DNA of 33,322 bases from an uncultured Sphingomonadales bacterium (GCA_937898535.1 CALDKP010000171.1:1-33322); one strand, 5' to 3'; positions 24,139 to 32,243 are shown, counted from the first letter of the stretch. The notes: a model not told the origin generated them from the letters alone. Numbers and translations are program-made.

Positions 24139-25452
24139 ATGAAAAAACTACGTTTATTGGCCAGTTTGCTTGCGCTGAGCATAGCTGCACCAGCCGCTGC
24201 GCATGATGGTCCAAGCCCGGAACGCCTGAAGGCGGATGTTGAAAAACTGGTGAGCTTCGGCACGCGGCACACATTATCATCGACTACCGATCCAAAGCGC
24301 GGCATCGGCGCGGCACGGCGCTGGGCACAAAGCGAGTTTGAAAATATTTCTAAGGCCTGCAAGGGCTGTCTGACGACCGAGTTGCTTGAACGGAATATGT
24401 CCGGTCCACGCGTTCCCAATGGCGTAAACATCGTTGATGTCCTTGCGATCAAGCCCGGCAAAATGGGCTGGGACCACGTCATCATTATCGCTGGCCATAT
24501 CGATAGCCGCGTGTCCGATGTGATGGACTTTACCAAAGACGCACCCGGTGCGAACGACGACGGATCGGGCAGCGCGCTCGTTATAGAAGCCGCACGATTG
24601 ATGTCCAAAGAACCCCAAGGCGATGCGACCATCGTGTTTGCGCTTCTGTCGGGCGAAGAGCAGGGCCTAATGGGTGGGCGCTTGCTTGCAGAAACGGCCA
24701 AAGAACGCGGCTGGAAAGTCAGCGCGATGCTGAACAATGACATCGTCGGCGGCACGCTTGGGACCGACGGTCGTATCGTCAAAAATATCGTCCGCGTATT
24801 CAGCGAAGGCATACGCGCATCGGAAGATTTGTCCGGCCAAATGGCGCGCCGCAACAGTGGCGGCGAAGATGACGGCCCAAGCCGTTCGTTGATGCGCTAT
24901 GCCGACAATATTGGTGCAAAGCTATATCCGGACTTGGCACTGGACGTATTCGGCGTCCGCCGCCCCGACCGCTTTGCACGCGGCGGCGATCACCTGCCCT
25001 CGCTTGAGCTCGGTTTCCCCGCAATCCGCTTCACCGTTGGCGTCGAAAATTATCACCACCAGCATCAGGATTTGCGCACCGAAAACGGCATCGAATATGG
25101 CGACACCGTTGACAAGATGGACTTCGACTATCTGGCCAAGGTGACGATGTTGAACGTCTTTACGGCAAATGCGCTTTCGGTCGCGCCCCCTGCTCCGGCT
25201 TCGGCGACATTAGGTGGCGCGGTCACGTCTAACACGACGGTCAAATGGGACGCCGCGCCGGGTGCGGAGCTTTACCGCATTTACCAACGTCGCGCAGATG
25301 CGCAGGATTGGGTGTTCGTCCGCGAAGTACAAGGCACCGAAACCGTGCTTGAAGGCTTGATTGTGGACGATCATTTCGTCGGCGTCAGTTCGGTCAGCGC
25401 GTCCGGCGGCGAGAGCATCATCACCTTTGCCGGATTGCCACCCCGCCGGTGA
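24139..25452 (+). CDS. Secreted M28 family zinc aminopeptidase
   Basis: A 437-residue exported peptidase. The signal peptide is MKKLRLLASLLALSIAAPAA and cleavage is near residue 21 (AAA/HDG). M28 zinc ligands are visible: AGHIDS (His120), GANDDGSG (Asp140), SGEEQG (Glu173-Glu174), the NND motif and the late HHQHQD. A C-terminal domain of about 90 residues (from PPAPASATLGG) looks fibronectin-III-like. The ATG at 24139 is preferred because it begins the signal peptide; an ATG at 24121 overlaps the preceding stop and is possible. It would release amino acids from peptides in the periplasm or outside. Confidence 0.9.
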   Translation: MKKLRLLASLLALSIAAPAAAHDGPSPERLKADVEKLVSFGTRHTLSSTTDPKRGIGAARRWAQSEFENISKACKGCLTTELLERNMSGPRVPNGVNIVDVLAIKPGKMGWDHVIIIAGHIDSRVSDVMDFTKDAPGANDDGSGSALVIEAARLMSKEPQGDATIVFALLSGEEQGLMGGRLLAETAKERGWKVSAMLNNDIVGGTLGTDGRIVKNIVRVFSEGIRASEDLSGQMARRNSGGEDDGPSRSLMRYADNIGAKLYPDLALDVFGVRRPDRFARGGDHLPSLELGFPAIRFTVGVENYHHQHQDLRTENGIEYGDTVDKMDFDYLAKVTMLNVFTANALSVAPPAPASATLGGAVTSNTTVKWDAAPGAELYRIYQRRADAQDWVFVREVQGTETVLEGLIVDDHFVGVSSVSASGGESIITFAGLPPRR

Positions 25453-25467
25453 ACCCGCCGGAAAACA

Positions 25468-25499
25468 AATGGGCGCGGCCTTTTCAGACCACGCCCATT
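25468..25499. terminator. Hairpin between convergent M28 peptidase and ctrA genes
   Basis: AATGGGCGCGG and CCACGCCCATT form an 11-bp stem with one mismatch around a 10-base loop. It lies 16 bases after the peptidase stop and 33 before the ctrA stop. No long T-run flanks it, so two-way termination is only likely. Confidence 0.5.
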
Positions 25500-25531
25500 C
25501 CCACCCACTCGGGTGATATAATTTAACCGGC

Positions 25532-26233
25532 TCAGGCGACGAGCGGTTCTTCCATTTCGTCGAGATCGCGCAGCACATAGCCACGGCCCCACACGGTTTC
25601 GATGTAATTTTCGCCGCCACATGCGAGCGCAAGTTTTTTGCGCAGCTTGCAGATGAAAACGTCGATAATCTTGAGTTCAGGTTCGTCCATGCCGCCATAA
25701 AGGTGGTTCAGGAACATTTCCTTGGTCAACGTGGTGCCCTTGCGCAGCGAAAGCAGCTCAAGCATCGCATATTCTTTGCCAGTCAGGTGCACACGGCTGC
25801 CGTCGACTTCAACCGTCTTGCCATCGAGGTTAACCGCAAGCTTGCCAGTGCGGATAACCGACTGCGAATGGCCCTTTGAACGGCGCACAACGGCGTGAAT
25901 ACGTGCGACAAGTTCATCGCGATGGAATGGCTTGGTCACATAATCATCGGCACCAAAGCCGAACGAGCGGACCTTTGAGTCCATTTCGCTGATACCGGAA
26001 AGGATCAGCACGGGTGTCTGCACCTTGGCCACGCGCAGCTTCTTCAGAACGTCATAACCGTGCATATCGGGCAGGTTAAGGTCGAGCAATATGATGTCAT
26101 AATCATACAGCTTACCCAGATCGAGGCCCTCTTCGCCCAAATCGGTGGTGTATACATTGAACCCTTCGGTCGCGAGCATCATCTCGATGGCCTTGGCCGT
26201 GGTTGGTTCATCTTCAATCAAAAGCACACGCAT
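25532..26233 (-). CDS. ctrA: Cell-cycle response regulator CtrA
   Basis: A 233-residue OmpR-type regulator. The receiver domain (1-120) has the acidic pocket in LLIEDEP and phospho-acceptor Asp51 in LLDLNLPDMHG, with Lys in YVTKPFHRDEL. The winged-helix domain (about 130-225) ends ETVWGRGYVLRD. The near-identical match to alphaproteobacterial CtrA includes the receiver segment ATEGFNVYTTDLGEEGLDLG. CtrA controls division, motility and DNA-uptake genes by binding TTAA-N7-TTAA. The start at 26233 (MRVLLIEDE) matches the family; an in-frame ATG 30 bases upstream adds a non-conserved leader. Its upstream region carries a CtrA box, suggesting autoregulation. Confidence 0.97.
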   Translation of the reverse strand: MRVLLIEDEPTTAKAIEMMLATEGFNVYTTDLGEEGLDLGKLYDYDIILLDLNLPDMHGYDVLKKLRVAKVQTPVLILSGISEMDSKVRSFGFGADDYVTKPFHRDELVARIHAVVRRSKGHSQSVIRTGKLAVNLDGKTVEVDGSRVHLTGKEYAMLELLSLRKGTTLTKEMFLNHLYGGMDEPELKIIDVFICKLRKKLALACGGENYIETVWGRGYVLRDLDEMEEPLVA

Positions 26234-26307
26234 TGGGCAAACCCCTTTTTGAAACCTTTGCACCCCCGAAGCAGCACGGGCAAAGCCGAGTGATGCGACG
26301 GACTTTA

Positions 26308-26322
26308 TTAACCATAAGGTAA
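26308..26322. promoter_or_regulatory. Degenerate CtrA box (TTAA-N7-GTAA)
   Basis: TTAA, seven bases, then GTAA, one mismatch from the CtrA consensus, 75 bases upstream of the ctrA start and 15 bases from the perfect box. Two sites in series would allow cooperative binding. Confidence 0.45.
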
Positions 26323-26336
26323 ATGAACTGAAAAGG

Positions 26337-26351
26337 TTAATTTGGCATTAA
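26337..26351. promoter_or_regulatory. CtrA-binding site upstream of ctrA
   Basis: TTAA (26337-26340), seven bases TTTGGCA, then TTAA followed by C (26348-26352) is an exact TTAA-N7-TTAAC CtrA box. It lies about 104 bases upstream of the ctrA start, which fits the autoregulation known in Caulobacter. Confidence 0.75.
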
Positions 26352-26366
26352 CGCTTGGTTTTCCAC

Positions 26367-26419
26367 GAGTCGCGGGATTTAACTTCACAAATAATGACGT
26401 TTTCTGCGGGTTTGAGAGT
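26367..26419. promoter_or_regulatory. Two GANTC (CcrM) sites in the ctrA upstream region
   Basis: GAGTC occurs at 26367-26371 and 26415-26419. GANTC is the CcrM methylation site that times ctrA transcription with GcrA in Caulobacter. Two sites within 53 bases of a CtrA box are suggestive. The rest of the 26234-26626 gap shows no convincing gene. Confidence 0.5.
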
Positions 26420-26626
26420 CATGCGACCACCCAAAAATTATTTGGGAAAATGCGCCTAAATTGCTCTTCGAATGACCAAAAGTGCAAAATCATGCGTGAG
26501 AGGACGTTAATTTTGCGATGGCATAGTGCAGCCTATGCGGATTAAGGTGTACTTGAACCCGCCCGCATCGATATTATCTCTGACATATTCCGGCGGTTCA
26601 TTTCCCCGCCGATGCGGGTATTTTGC

Positions 26627-27352
26627 ATGACTGACACGAGCGTATCCAACGGCCTCCATATCGAGGCACGGCCCTTCCGATCGCTGGGCAAGCGCGACCA
26701 TGGCTGGCTGAAGCCCAATTTTCACTTCAGCTTTTCGGATTATTATGACCCCGCTCGGATGAGCTGGGGTGCCATTCGCGTTTGGAACGATGATGAGATC
26801 GCCGCGCAATCGGGCTTTGCGCCGCATGCGCACGACAATATGGAAATCATCACATACGTCCGCGAAGGCGCGATCACGCATAAGGACAGCATGGGCAATG
26901 TTGGCCGGACCGAGGCTGGCGACGTGCAAGTCATGTCGGCGGGAACGGGCGTCACGCACAGCGAATATAATCTGGAAGACGGCCTATGCCGCTTGTTTCA
27001 AATCTGGGTCCTGCCCCGCAACCGCAATGTCCCGCCAGCATGGGACCAGAGGCAATTCCCCAAAGGGGATCGTTCGGGCGCATTCAATGTGCTGGCGAGC
27101 GGCTATGACGAAGACGGCGCGCTGGCCATTAACGCCGATGCCCGCGTGCTTGGCGCGACCATCAGTGCCGGGGCGACGGCGGAATATGCATTGGCCGCAG
27201 GCAATCATGCCTATCTGGTTCCGGCAACGGGTCGCATCCGCATTGCCGGCGTCGAATATGGTGCACGCGACGGTGTCGCAATCAAGGGCAGCGGTATGTT
27301 GCACATTGAAGCCATCGAAGATGCCGAACTGGTGATGGTCGACAGCGCATAG
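26627..27352 (+). CDS. Pirin family protein
   Basis: A 241-residue bicupin of the pirin family. The N-terminal cupin holds the metal site in HAHDNMEIITYVREGAITHKDSMG and AGTGVTHSEYN (the two His-rich motifs, in part), with PARMSWGAIRVWNDD before it. Pirins bind Fe and some oxidise quercetin or modulate metabolism; the substrate is unknown. The start is uncertain between 26612 and 26627; the later ATG gives a more typical N-terminus. It is followed closely by arfB and the sulfoxide reductase gene. Confidence 0.9.
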   Translation: MTDTSVSNGLHIEARPFRSLGKRDHGWLKPNFHFSFSDYYDPARMSWGAIRVWNDDEIAAQSGFAPHAHDNMEIITYVREGAITHKDSMGNVGRTEAGDVQVMSAGTGVTHSEYNLEDGLCRLFQIWVLPRNRNVPPAWDQRQFPKGDRSGAFNVLASGYDEDGALAINADARVLGATISAGATAEYALAAGNHAYLVPATGRIRIAGVEYGARDGVAIKGSGMLHIEAIEDAELVMVDSA

Positions 27353-27374
27353 CCTCACGCGCTATGGGCGGGTT

Positions 27375-27776
27375 ATGGCCTTTGACCTACCCGAAGACTT
27401 GCTTGAAGAAACCTTCTTGGCCTCAACCGGGCCGGGCGGGCAGAATGTCAACAAAGTCGCCACTGCATGCCAGTTGCGGGTCGATGTCTTTGCGCTGGGC
27501 CTTCAGCCTTATGCATTCCGGCAGCTGAAGATACTGGCGGGCAGCAAGATGACGATAAACGGTGAGTTGATCGTCACCGCCCGTAGCCACAGAACGCGCG
27601 AAGCCAATCGTGCAGATGCCCGCGCCCGCGTGATCGAACTCATCGACCGCGCGCACATCCGTCAGGCACGCCGTGTCGCGACGAAACCCAGCAAGGCCGC
27701 CAAGGCACGGCGCGTGGATGCCAAAAAGGGCCGGTCAACGGTTAAGAAAAACCGTGGCAAGGTCAGCTTCGACTGA
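27375..27776 (+). CDS. arfB: Alternative ribosome-rescue factor ArfB (peptidyl-tRNA hydrolase)
   Basis: A 133-residue class-I release-factor relative with the catalytic GGQ motif (STGPGGQNVNK, Gly21-Gly22-Gln23). It lacks the codon-recognition domain of RF1/RF2. The basic tail from about 95 (many Lys and Arg, ending KKNRGKVSFD) is what ArfB inserts into the empty mRNA channel of stalled ribosomes. It frees peptides from stalled ribosomes. It lies 22 bases after pirin and 12 before the next gene, so probably cotranscribed. Confidence 0.92.
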   Translation: MAFDLPEDLLEETFLASTGPGGQNVNKVATACQLRVDVFALGLQPYAFRQLKILAGSKMTINGELIVTARSHRTREANRADARARVIELIDRAHIRQARRVATKPSKAAKARRVDAKKGRSTVKKNRGKVSFD

Positions 27777-27788
27777 TAGGGGGCACTG

Positions 27789-28271
27789 ATGTACGAGTTT
27801 TCCATTGATACGAACGCCCCGAAATCGGACATGTACCGCGAACTGGTTAAGTCCGCCGATGCATTGACCCGTGGAGAGAGTGACGGCGTTGCCAACATGT
27901 CGAACATCGCAGCGCTGTTGTGGGAATTCCTGCCTGATGTGAATTGGACCGGCTTTTACCGCGTCGTGGACGGAGAGCTCGTTCTTGGCCCGTTTCAGGG
28001 CAAGGCCGCCTGTATCCGCATTCCCTTTGGCCGCGGCGTATGCGGCGCTGCGGCGCAAACGGGCGAGACGCAATTGGTCGAAGATGTGCACGCCTTTCCC
28101 GGGCATATCGCCTGCGACGCCAACAGCGCGTCCGAACTTGTTGTGCCCGTGATGCGCGATGGCCAAGTGATCGCCGTGGTTGACCTCGACAGCCCGTCGC
28201 GCGGCCGGTTCGACCAGGATGACGTGCTGGGGATACAATCGCTCGTCGCTGTTATCGCAGACCGCATTTAA
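27789..28271 (+). CDS. msrC: Free methionine-(R)-sulfoxide reductase, GAF-domain fRMsr
   Basis: A 160-residue single GAF domain with the three conserved Cys of fRMsr: Cys75 (GKAACIRIPFGRGVCG), Cys85 and Cys109 (GHIACDANSASELVVPV). NWTGFYR near residue 52 and DLDSPSRGRFDQDD near 124-137 also match. It reduces free methionine-R-sulfoxide, so it repairs oxidised methionine pools. Together with ArfB and pirin upstream it fits a stress-repair group, though that link is inference. Confidence 0.93.
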   Translation: MYEFSIDTNAPKSDMYRELVKSADALTRGESDGVANMSNIAALLWEFLPDVNWTGFYRVVDGELVLGPFQGKAACIRIPFGRGVCGAAAQTGETQLVEDVHAFPGHIACDANSASELVVPVMRDGQVIAVVDLDSPSRGRFDQDDVLGIQSLVAVIADRI

Positions 28272-28417
28272 GCACGTTGCCTCATTTTGGAACAATGGAT
28301 CATTGGGTAAGTAATTTACCTCTACCTGAATAGTCAGGCGCAACATAAAATGTTAAACAACGTTAACCATTGAGTCCCGCCCTCTCCGGCGCTGGGATGC
28401 TTAGGGAGTATTTTAAC

Positions 28418-29455
28418 ATGCATACTTTCCTTTTTCCGGGCATCGTCGCAGTCGGACTGATGATGACCGGTGCGCCTGCTGTCGCAAGCACTGCGGTTTC
28501 GACGGTAAAATCATCGCAGCCCCCACGTGCGATGCAGATTTTAGCGCATGGCCAGAGCGCACAAATGCAGGCTTATAACTGGAACGGGCAGAACGACCGC
28601 ACCAGCGACTATCAGGAAGCAGATTCTAGCCCCGCTATTGTTCCCGATACCAATGCCTATAACTGGACCGACGACAGCAATGTCGCCTTTGCCGCTCCGG
28701 ACGGATCAAGCTACAGCTATGACGGGAATTGGCAGGGCAAATATGTCGATCCCCAAGGCCGCGTTTTTGAAGGTGAATGGACGGGCCGCGTCACGCGTCA
28801 AGATGGCGTATCGGGACCGGGCTATCCTGCGCCACGCCAACCAGCAACCGCACCACAGCAACCGCCAGCTGACGCACCTGATGCCGGAACCAATAATCAA
28901 ATAACGTACAGTTATGACGCCAGCGGCCGCGGCAATGTTTATGCCGCCCCACGCGGCTACGACAATTACGAACGATGCCTGAAAAGCAATGGCCTAAAAG
29001 GTGCGGCAATCGGCGCGCTGATTGGCGGCCTTGCCGGCAATCGCATTGCGGGCAATGGCAACCGCACCGGCGGATCACTGCTCGGCGCAGCCATTGGCGG
29101 GCTTTTGGGTGTCGCCGTTGAAAAGGCGAGCAAGAATTGCCACCAAAATCTGCCAAGCACAAACGGGTCGCCAGTCTATTCCTATACGCAACCGCAACAG
29201 CCTTATTATTACTATGCGCCGCCACAACAGGTTTATTATTACGCGCCGCCGCAACCAGCATATGGCACCGCAGTGCAAAACGGATATTATTACTATCCGC
29301 AAGCCATGCCTGCCACGCCAGTGGTGACGGGAGCGCCCTATACAACGACCACAACGACAGTGACCGAAGAGGTCTACTACGAAAATATCCCAAGCGCGCC
29401 GCGCAAAAAGGCCGTGCGTAAATGGAAGCCTAAGCCTCGCTGTTCATGCCGGTGA
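28418..29455 (+). CDS. Exported glycine-zipper protein with Tyr/Gln/Pro-rich tail
   Basis: A 345-residue protein of uncertain role. The start at 28418 has an AGGGAG site (28403-28408) and gives a signal peptide (about 1-24, ending AVAS). Residues 98-124 resemble a MORN repeat (YDGNWQGKY and FEGEWTG). Residues 193-234 are a glycine-zipper membrane segment (GAAIGALIGGLAGNRI, LLGAAIGGLLG) as in SlyB-like proteins. Cys187 and Cys241 flank it. The tail has repeated PQQPYYYYAPP and QQVYYYAPPQP motifs, then a basic end with two Cys. An outer-membrane or envelope location is likely. Function not assigned. Confidence 0.8.
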   Translation: MHTFLFPGIVAVGLMMTGAPAVASTAVSTVKSSQPPRAMQILAHGQSAQMQAYNWNGQNDRTSDYQEADSSPAIVPDTNAYNWTDDSNVAFAAPDGSSYSYDGNWQGKYVDPQGRVFEGEWTGRVTRQDGVSGPGYPAPRQPATAPQQPPADAPDAGTNNQITYSYDASGRGNVYAAPRGYDNYERCLKSNGLKGAAIGALIGGLAGNRIAGNGNRTGGSLLGAAIGGLLGVAVEKASKNCHQNLPSTNGSPVYSYTQPQQPYYYYAPPQQVYYYAPPQPAYGTAVQNGYYYYPQAMPATPVVTGAPYTTTTTTVTEEVYYENIPSAPRKKAVRKWKPKPRCSCR

Positions 29456-29622
29456 CGGCTGGCCGAGGCTAACATAATCGCCGCCACGTGCGAAGCGCCG
29501 TTGTGGATGCGGTGATGCTAGGCGTCACATAGGCCTCAGAACGAAAATCTACATACAATGGCGTGGACCAGTATTGATCATGCCCAAGCATCTGCACTCA
29601 ATGTCTATCCTATCGATAGTTC
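29456..29622. other. Intergenic gap between convergent genes
   Basis: No gene is seen. A 10-base palindrome CTATCGATAG (29610-29619) sits three bases before the stop of the FAD oxidoreductase gene; no clear terminator is visible. Confidence 0.4.
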
Positions 29623-30966
29623 TCAATTTTTGCCGACCGAAAATGATTTCAAGGCCAGGGCGTAATCGGACAGATCCTCACCGCCTATGCCCCTGACGCC
29701 ACGCGCAGCAAGAGCGGCGATAATTTCGACAGGATCGAGCGCTTGAACAGCGAGCTTTTGTGTATGGGCGATCGACGCCCCGATACCGGCCGCCTCACCC
29801 ATCGCCATGCATTGGGGCATGCCGCGAACCGAGGCAAAGGCGGCAGGGTCGGCGCAGACCAGCCGCCCGGCGAACAGCAGATTCTCGATTTCGCGCGGTA
29901 CCATCGCCTGGAAGGGAATGGTGTAATAGCTACCCTGCGCGACAATCGCGTCGTGCGTCATGGTGGCATCACTTCGCATTACATCGTCAATTGGATTGTC
30001 GCAGCAGACGATTCCATCCGCAAACTTGGTGGCCGCCACAAGCTCCCGGGCAAGGATACGACGCATTGCCTCAAGCTTCCGAGTTTCGCGCACCCCGATG
30101 GTGGGGCCTAGTTCGCTTATCCGGGCGCGCTCAAAGCCCGGCACGCAGTCGATAAGAAACTTCGCCAACTGATGGCAGCGCCGCCGACCTTCCTGTGTTG
30201 CCTTGGCCACCTGCTGCGGATCGGTTCCGTCCACCCCGCGGATATGGACTGAATTGCAGAAGACCGTATCCCGGTGAAATCCGCGCATCAGGTAAAGCTT
30301 GGCGAGATCAGGGTGCAACCGGCCTTCTGCAATGCCGCGCGCGGCCTCTTTGGTAAAATAGGGATCATCACTGGCGAAGACCTGTTCCCAAGGCGCATTG
30401 AGCATGGAGAAGGACAAGGTCACGCCCATCATGTTTCCGCGCTCGTCGCCGAGTGCGAAGGGTACGCCAGCCTTGGCGGATATGTCACCATCGCCCGAGC
30501 AATCGATCACCATGTCTGGTGCGATAGTCAGCGGCCCGGTCCGGTCATAGCAATCTACCGCCACGATGCGCTGGCCGTCCAGCACGGGAGATCCCGCGAA
30601 AGTGTTGAGATGAACATCGACGCCCGCATCCTCCAGCATCTGGAACATGGCGAACACGGCCGCTTCATGGTCGTAGATCACTTCAGCACCGAAATTCTCG
30701 AGCGTGGATGGCCGGACCTCGGCCCGGGGCGGCTGCATATTGCAAAGCATATTGGTCAATGTGTCGAAGATGCCGCCGATGCTCCGGCCTATCGGGAACC
30801 CGCCGCCCCATGGCATTCCAGGGCAGAACGACATAACTCCACCGATCTTGCTGGTTCCCTCAATCAACCGGACGCGGGCACCTTGACTAGCTGCCGCGCA
30901 GGCCGCGCCAAACCCGGCCGTGCCGCCACCGACAACAAGGACATCGGTTGATACCTTCCGTTGCAT
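29623..30966 (-). CDS. FAD-dependent oxidoreductase (FAD_oxidored family)
   Basis: A 447-residue flavoprotein. The N-terminal dinucleotide-binding motif is VLVVGGGTAGFGAACAA (9-25) followed by the acidic RLIEG and KIGGVMS. The middle DCSGDGDISAKAGVPFALGDE and the late LLFAGRLVCADPAAFASVRG segment match the PF12831-type family of the fumarate reductase/thioredoxin reductase superfamily. The substrate is unknown; no signal peptide is seen. It stands between a glycine-zipper gene and bpt. Its ATG lies 2 bases after the stop of a tiny upstream ORF, and its own ribosome-binding site is weak. Confidence 0.88.
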   Translation of the reverse strand: MQRKVSTDVLVVGGGTAGFGAACAAASQGARVRLIEGTSKIGGVMSFCPGMPWGGGFPIGRSIGGIFDTLTNMLCNMQPPRAEVRPSTLENFGAEVIYDHEAAVFAMFQMLEDAGVDVHLNTFAGSPVLDGQRIVAVDCYDRTGPLTIAPDMVIDCSGDGDISAKAGVPFALGDERGNMMGVTLSFSMLNAPWEQVFASDDPYFTKEAARGIAEGRLHPDLAKLYLMRGFHRDTVFCNSVHIRGVDGTDPQQVAKATQEGRRRCHQLAKFLIDCVPGFERARISELGPTIGVRETRKLEAMRRILARELVAATKFADGIVCCDNPIDDVMRSDATMTHDAIVAQGSYYTIPFQAMVPREIENLLFAGRLVCADPAAFASVRGMPQCMAMGEAAGIGASIAHTQKLAVQALDPVEIIAALAARGVRGIGGEDLSDYALALKSFSVGKN

Positions 30967-30968
30967 GA

Positions 30969-31088
30969 TTATTTGACCGTCTTTTCAACCGCAGGCAGCA
31001 TAATTAGCGCGCTGAATGCGGCCGCGACGCTAGCGCCGGTAGCGGCAGCATCATGGTTGCGCAGCAGCACAGTCTTGTCTTCCGACAC
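30969..31088 (-). CDS. Possible 39-residue membrane microprotein, or remnant of a longer gene
   Basis: A short minus-strand frame begins at GTG (31086-31088) with GAGAGG five bases upstream and ends TAA at 30969-30971, two bases before the FAD oxidoreductase ATG. The product starts VSEDKTVLLRNHDAAATG and has a hydrophobic stretch (about residues 14-34, including VAAAFSALIMLPAV) that could span a membrane. The frame is open up to 31127, where a TGA ends it. Either it is a small leader coupled to the oxidoreductase, or it is the surviving end of a deleted gene. I do not recognise it. Confidence 0.4.
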   Translation of the reverse strand: MSEDKTVLLRNHDAAATGASVAAAFSALIMLPAVEKTVK

Positions 31089-31394
31089 GCGTACCTCTCG
31101 GCCGCAGCGCAGCGGCCAAATCGATCTTCATATGAATGCTCGGGCTCCTCGTGGAGCCTTTCTGGCTCAGCGCCGTGTCGCGTGCAAGTGCAATTGCCGT
31201 TCGCGATGAATTGGCTCAAGGTCGGCCGTGATCAGTGCACGTCTTTCGCAAGGCGTTACGCGGGCGCCCGCCTATTGGACGATTTAACGATGAATCATAT
31301 GGCTTGTTGTCGGCGCGAAGCGGTCGCTCGAAGGGGTTTGCTGCGAACGTCCGCAATTGGGTCGCAACCTGCCAGCCCACATTGCATAGCGAGA
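31089..31394. other. Gene-free stretch upstream of the FAD oxidoreductase operon
   Basis: About 306 bases with no supported gene between the bpt stop and the small ORF. The part at about 31307-31375 (with AACGTCCGCAATTGGGTCG) resembles, from memory, decayed intergenic sequence found in sphingomonads. The promoter for the small ORF and oxidoreductase should lie here but no clear -35/-10 is seen. Confidence 0.4.
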
Positions 31395-32141
31395 TCAGCC
31401 TTCCAAGTCAGGATCAAACAACTCCCAACCATCCGGACCAAGGCGTTCCAATGGCTGGTAGCGTGTTTTATACTGCATACGGGCGGCGCCATTTACCCAA
31501 TAGCCCAGATACACATAAGGCAGACCTGCCGCCTTTGCGCGCAGGATGTGGTCCATGATGATGAAGTTACCAAGGCCACCGCGTTCTTCGATGTCGGGAT
31601 TGTAAAAGCTGTAGATCATCGACATGCCGTCGCTTTGCTGATCGGTCAGGCAAGCGCCGACCAATTCACCGAGCCGGCCGAAACGTGTGGGCATGCGATA
31701 TTCAACCACTTGGCTGCGGACGGACGATTGTTCGACCATGTCGGCGTAATCCATATCGTCCATATTCGCCATTCCGCCTTCTGGGTGACGGGTTGTCAGA
31801 TAGCGGCGGAGCAAGTCATATTGTTCGGATGTCGACCATGGGCGGCACGCGCTGACCACCAGATCGGCATTGCGCCGCAATATTTTGCGCTGCGTCGCGT
31901 TGGGCCGGAATTCATCCGTACGGACGCGAACAGATACACAAGCCTTACAATCAAGGCAGCTCGGGCGGTAGGCAACATTCTGGCTGCGGCGAAATCCGAT
32001 GCGACCAAGCGCTTCGTTCAATTCGTCGGCGTGGTTACCGTTAAGTTCTGTAAAAACCTTGCGCTCGGTCTTGCCAGGCAAATATGGGCAGGGCCCGGGG
32101 GTGGTTACAAAGAACCTCGGAAAACGGGATGGTGCACTCAT
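31395..32141 (-). CDS. bpt: Aspartate/glutamate leucyltransferase (Bpt/Ate family)
   Basis: A 248-residue aminoacyl-tRNA-protein transferase. The N-terminal half has the Cys cluster GPCPYLPGKTERKVFTEL and RPSCLDCKACVSVRV. The GNAT-like C-terminal half has SMIYSFYNPDIEERGGLG and LPYVYLGYWVNGAARMQYK. The bacterial Bpt type adds Leu from tRNA to proteins with N-terminal Asp or Glu, marking them for ClpS/ClpAP. Eukaryotic Ate1 relatives add Arg. A 385-codon open frame on the opposite strand is a shadow of this gene. ilvA lies 102 bases upstream on the same strand. Confidence 0.93.
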   Translation of the reverse strand: MSAPSRFPRFFVTTPGPCPYLPGKTERKVFTELNGNHADELNEALGRIGFRRSQNVAYRPSCLDCKACVSVRVRTDEFRPNATQRKILRRNADLVVSACRPWSTSEQYDLLRRYLTTRHPEGGMANMDDMDYADMVEQSSVRSQVVEYRMPTRFGRLGELVGACLTDQQSDGMSMIYSFYNPDIEERGGLGNFIIMDHILRAKAAGLPYVYLGYWVNGAARMQYKTRYQPLERLGPDGWELFDPDLEG

Positions 32142-32243
32142 TATAACTTCGCTCTACGCTTCAACTTTCAATCCATATTTAGATGCTATGCACCTGTGCA
32201 GATGTGCTGAAAAGCGAATTTACCATGATTCGTTCGTTCCGGA

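Noticed and set aside
26342..26545. 67-codon ORF in the ctrA upstream region
   Set aside because: Rare start, no ribosome-binding site or similarity; the region is better explained as regulatory.
28353..28366. TTAA-N6-TTAA upstream of the glycine-zipper gene as a CtrA box
   Set aside because: Spacer is six bases, not seven; the GTTAAACAACGTTAAC palindrome may be another site but gives no support for CtrA.
29610..29619. CTATCGATAG palindrome as an integration site
   Set aside because: Only ten bases, no matching copy at the other side of the FAD unit was seen.
31053..32210. 385-codon open frame antisense to bpt
   Set aside because: Overlaps the whole leucyltransferase gene and shows no recognisable domain.
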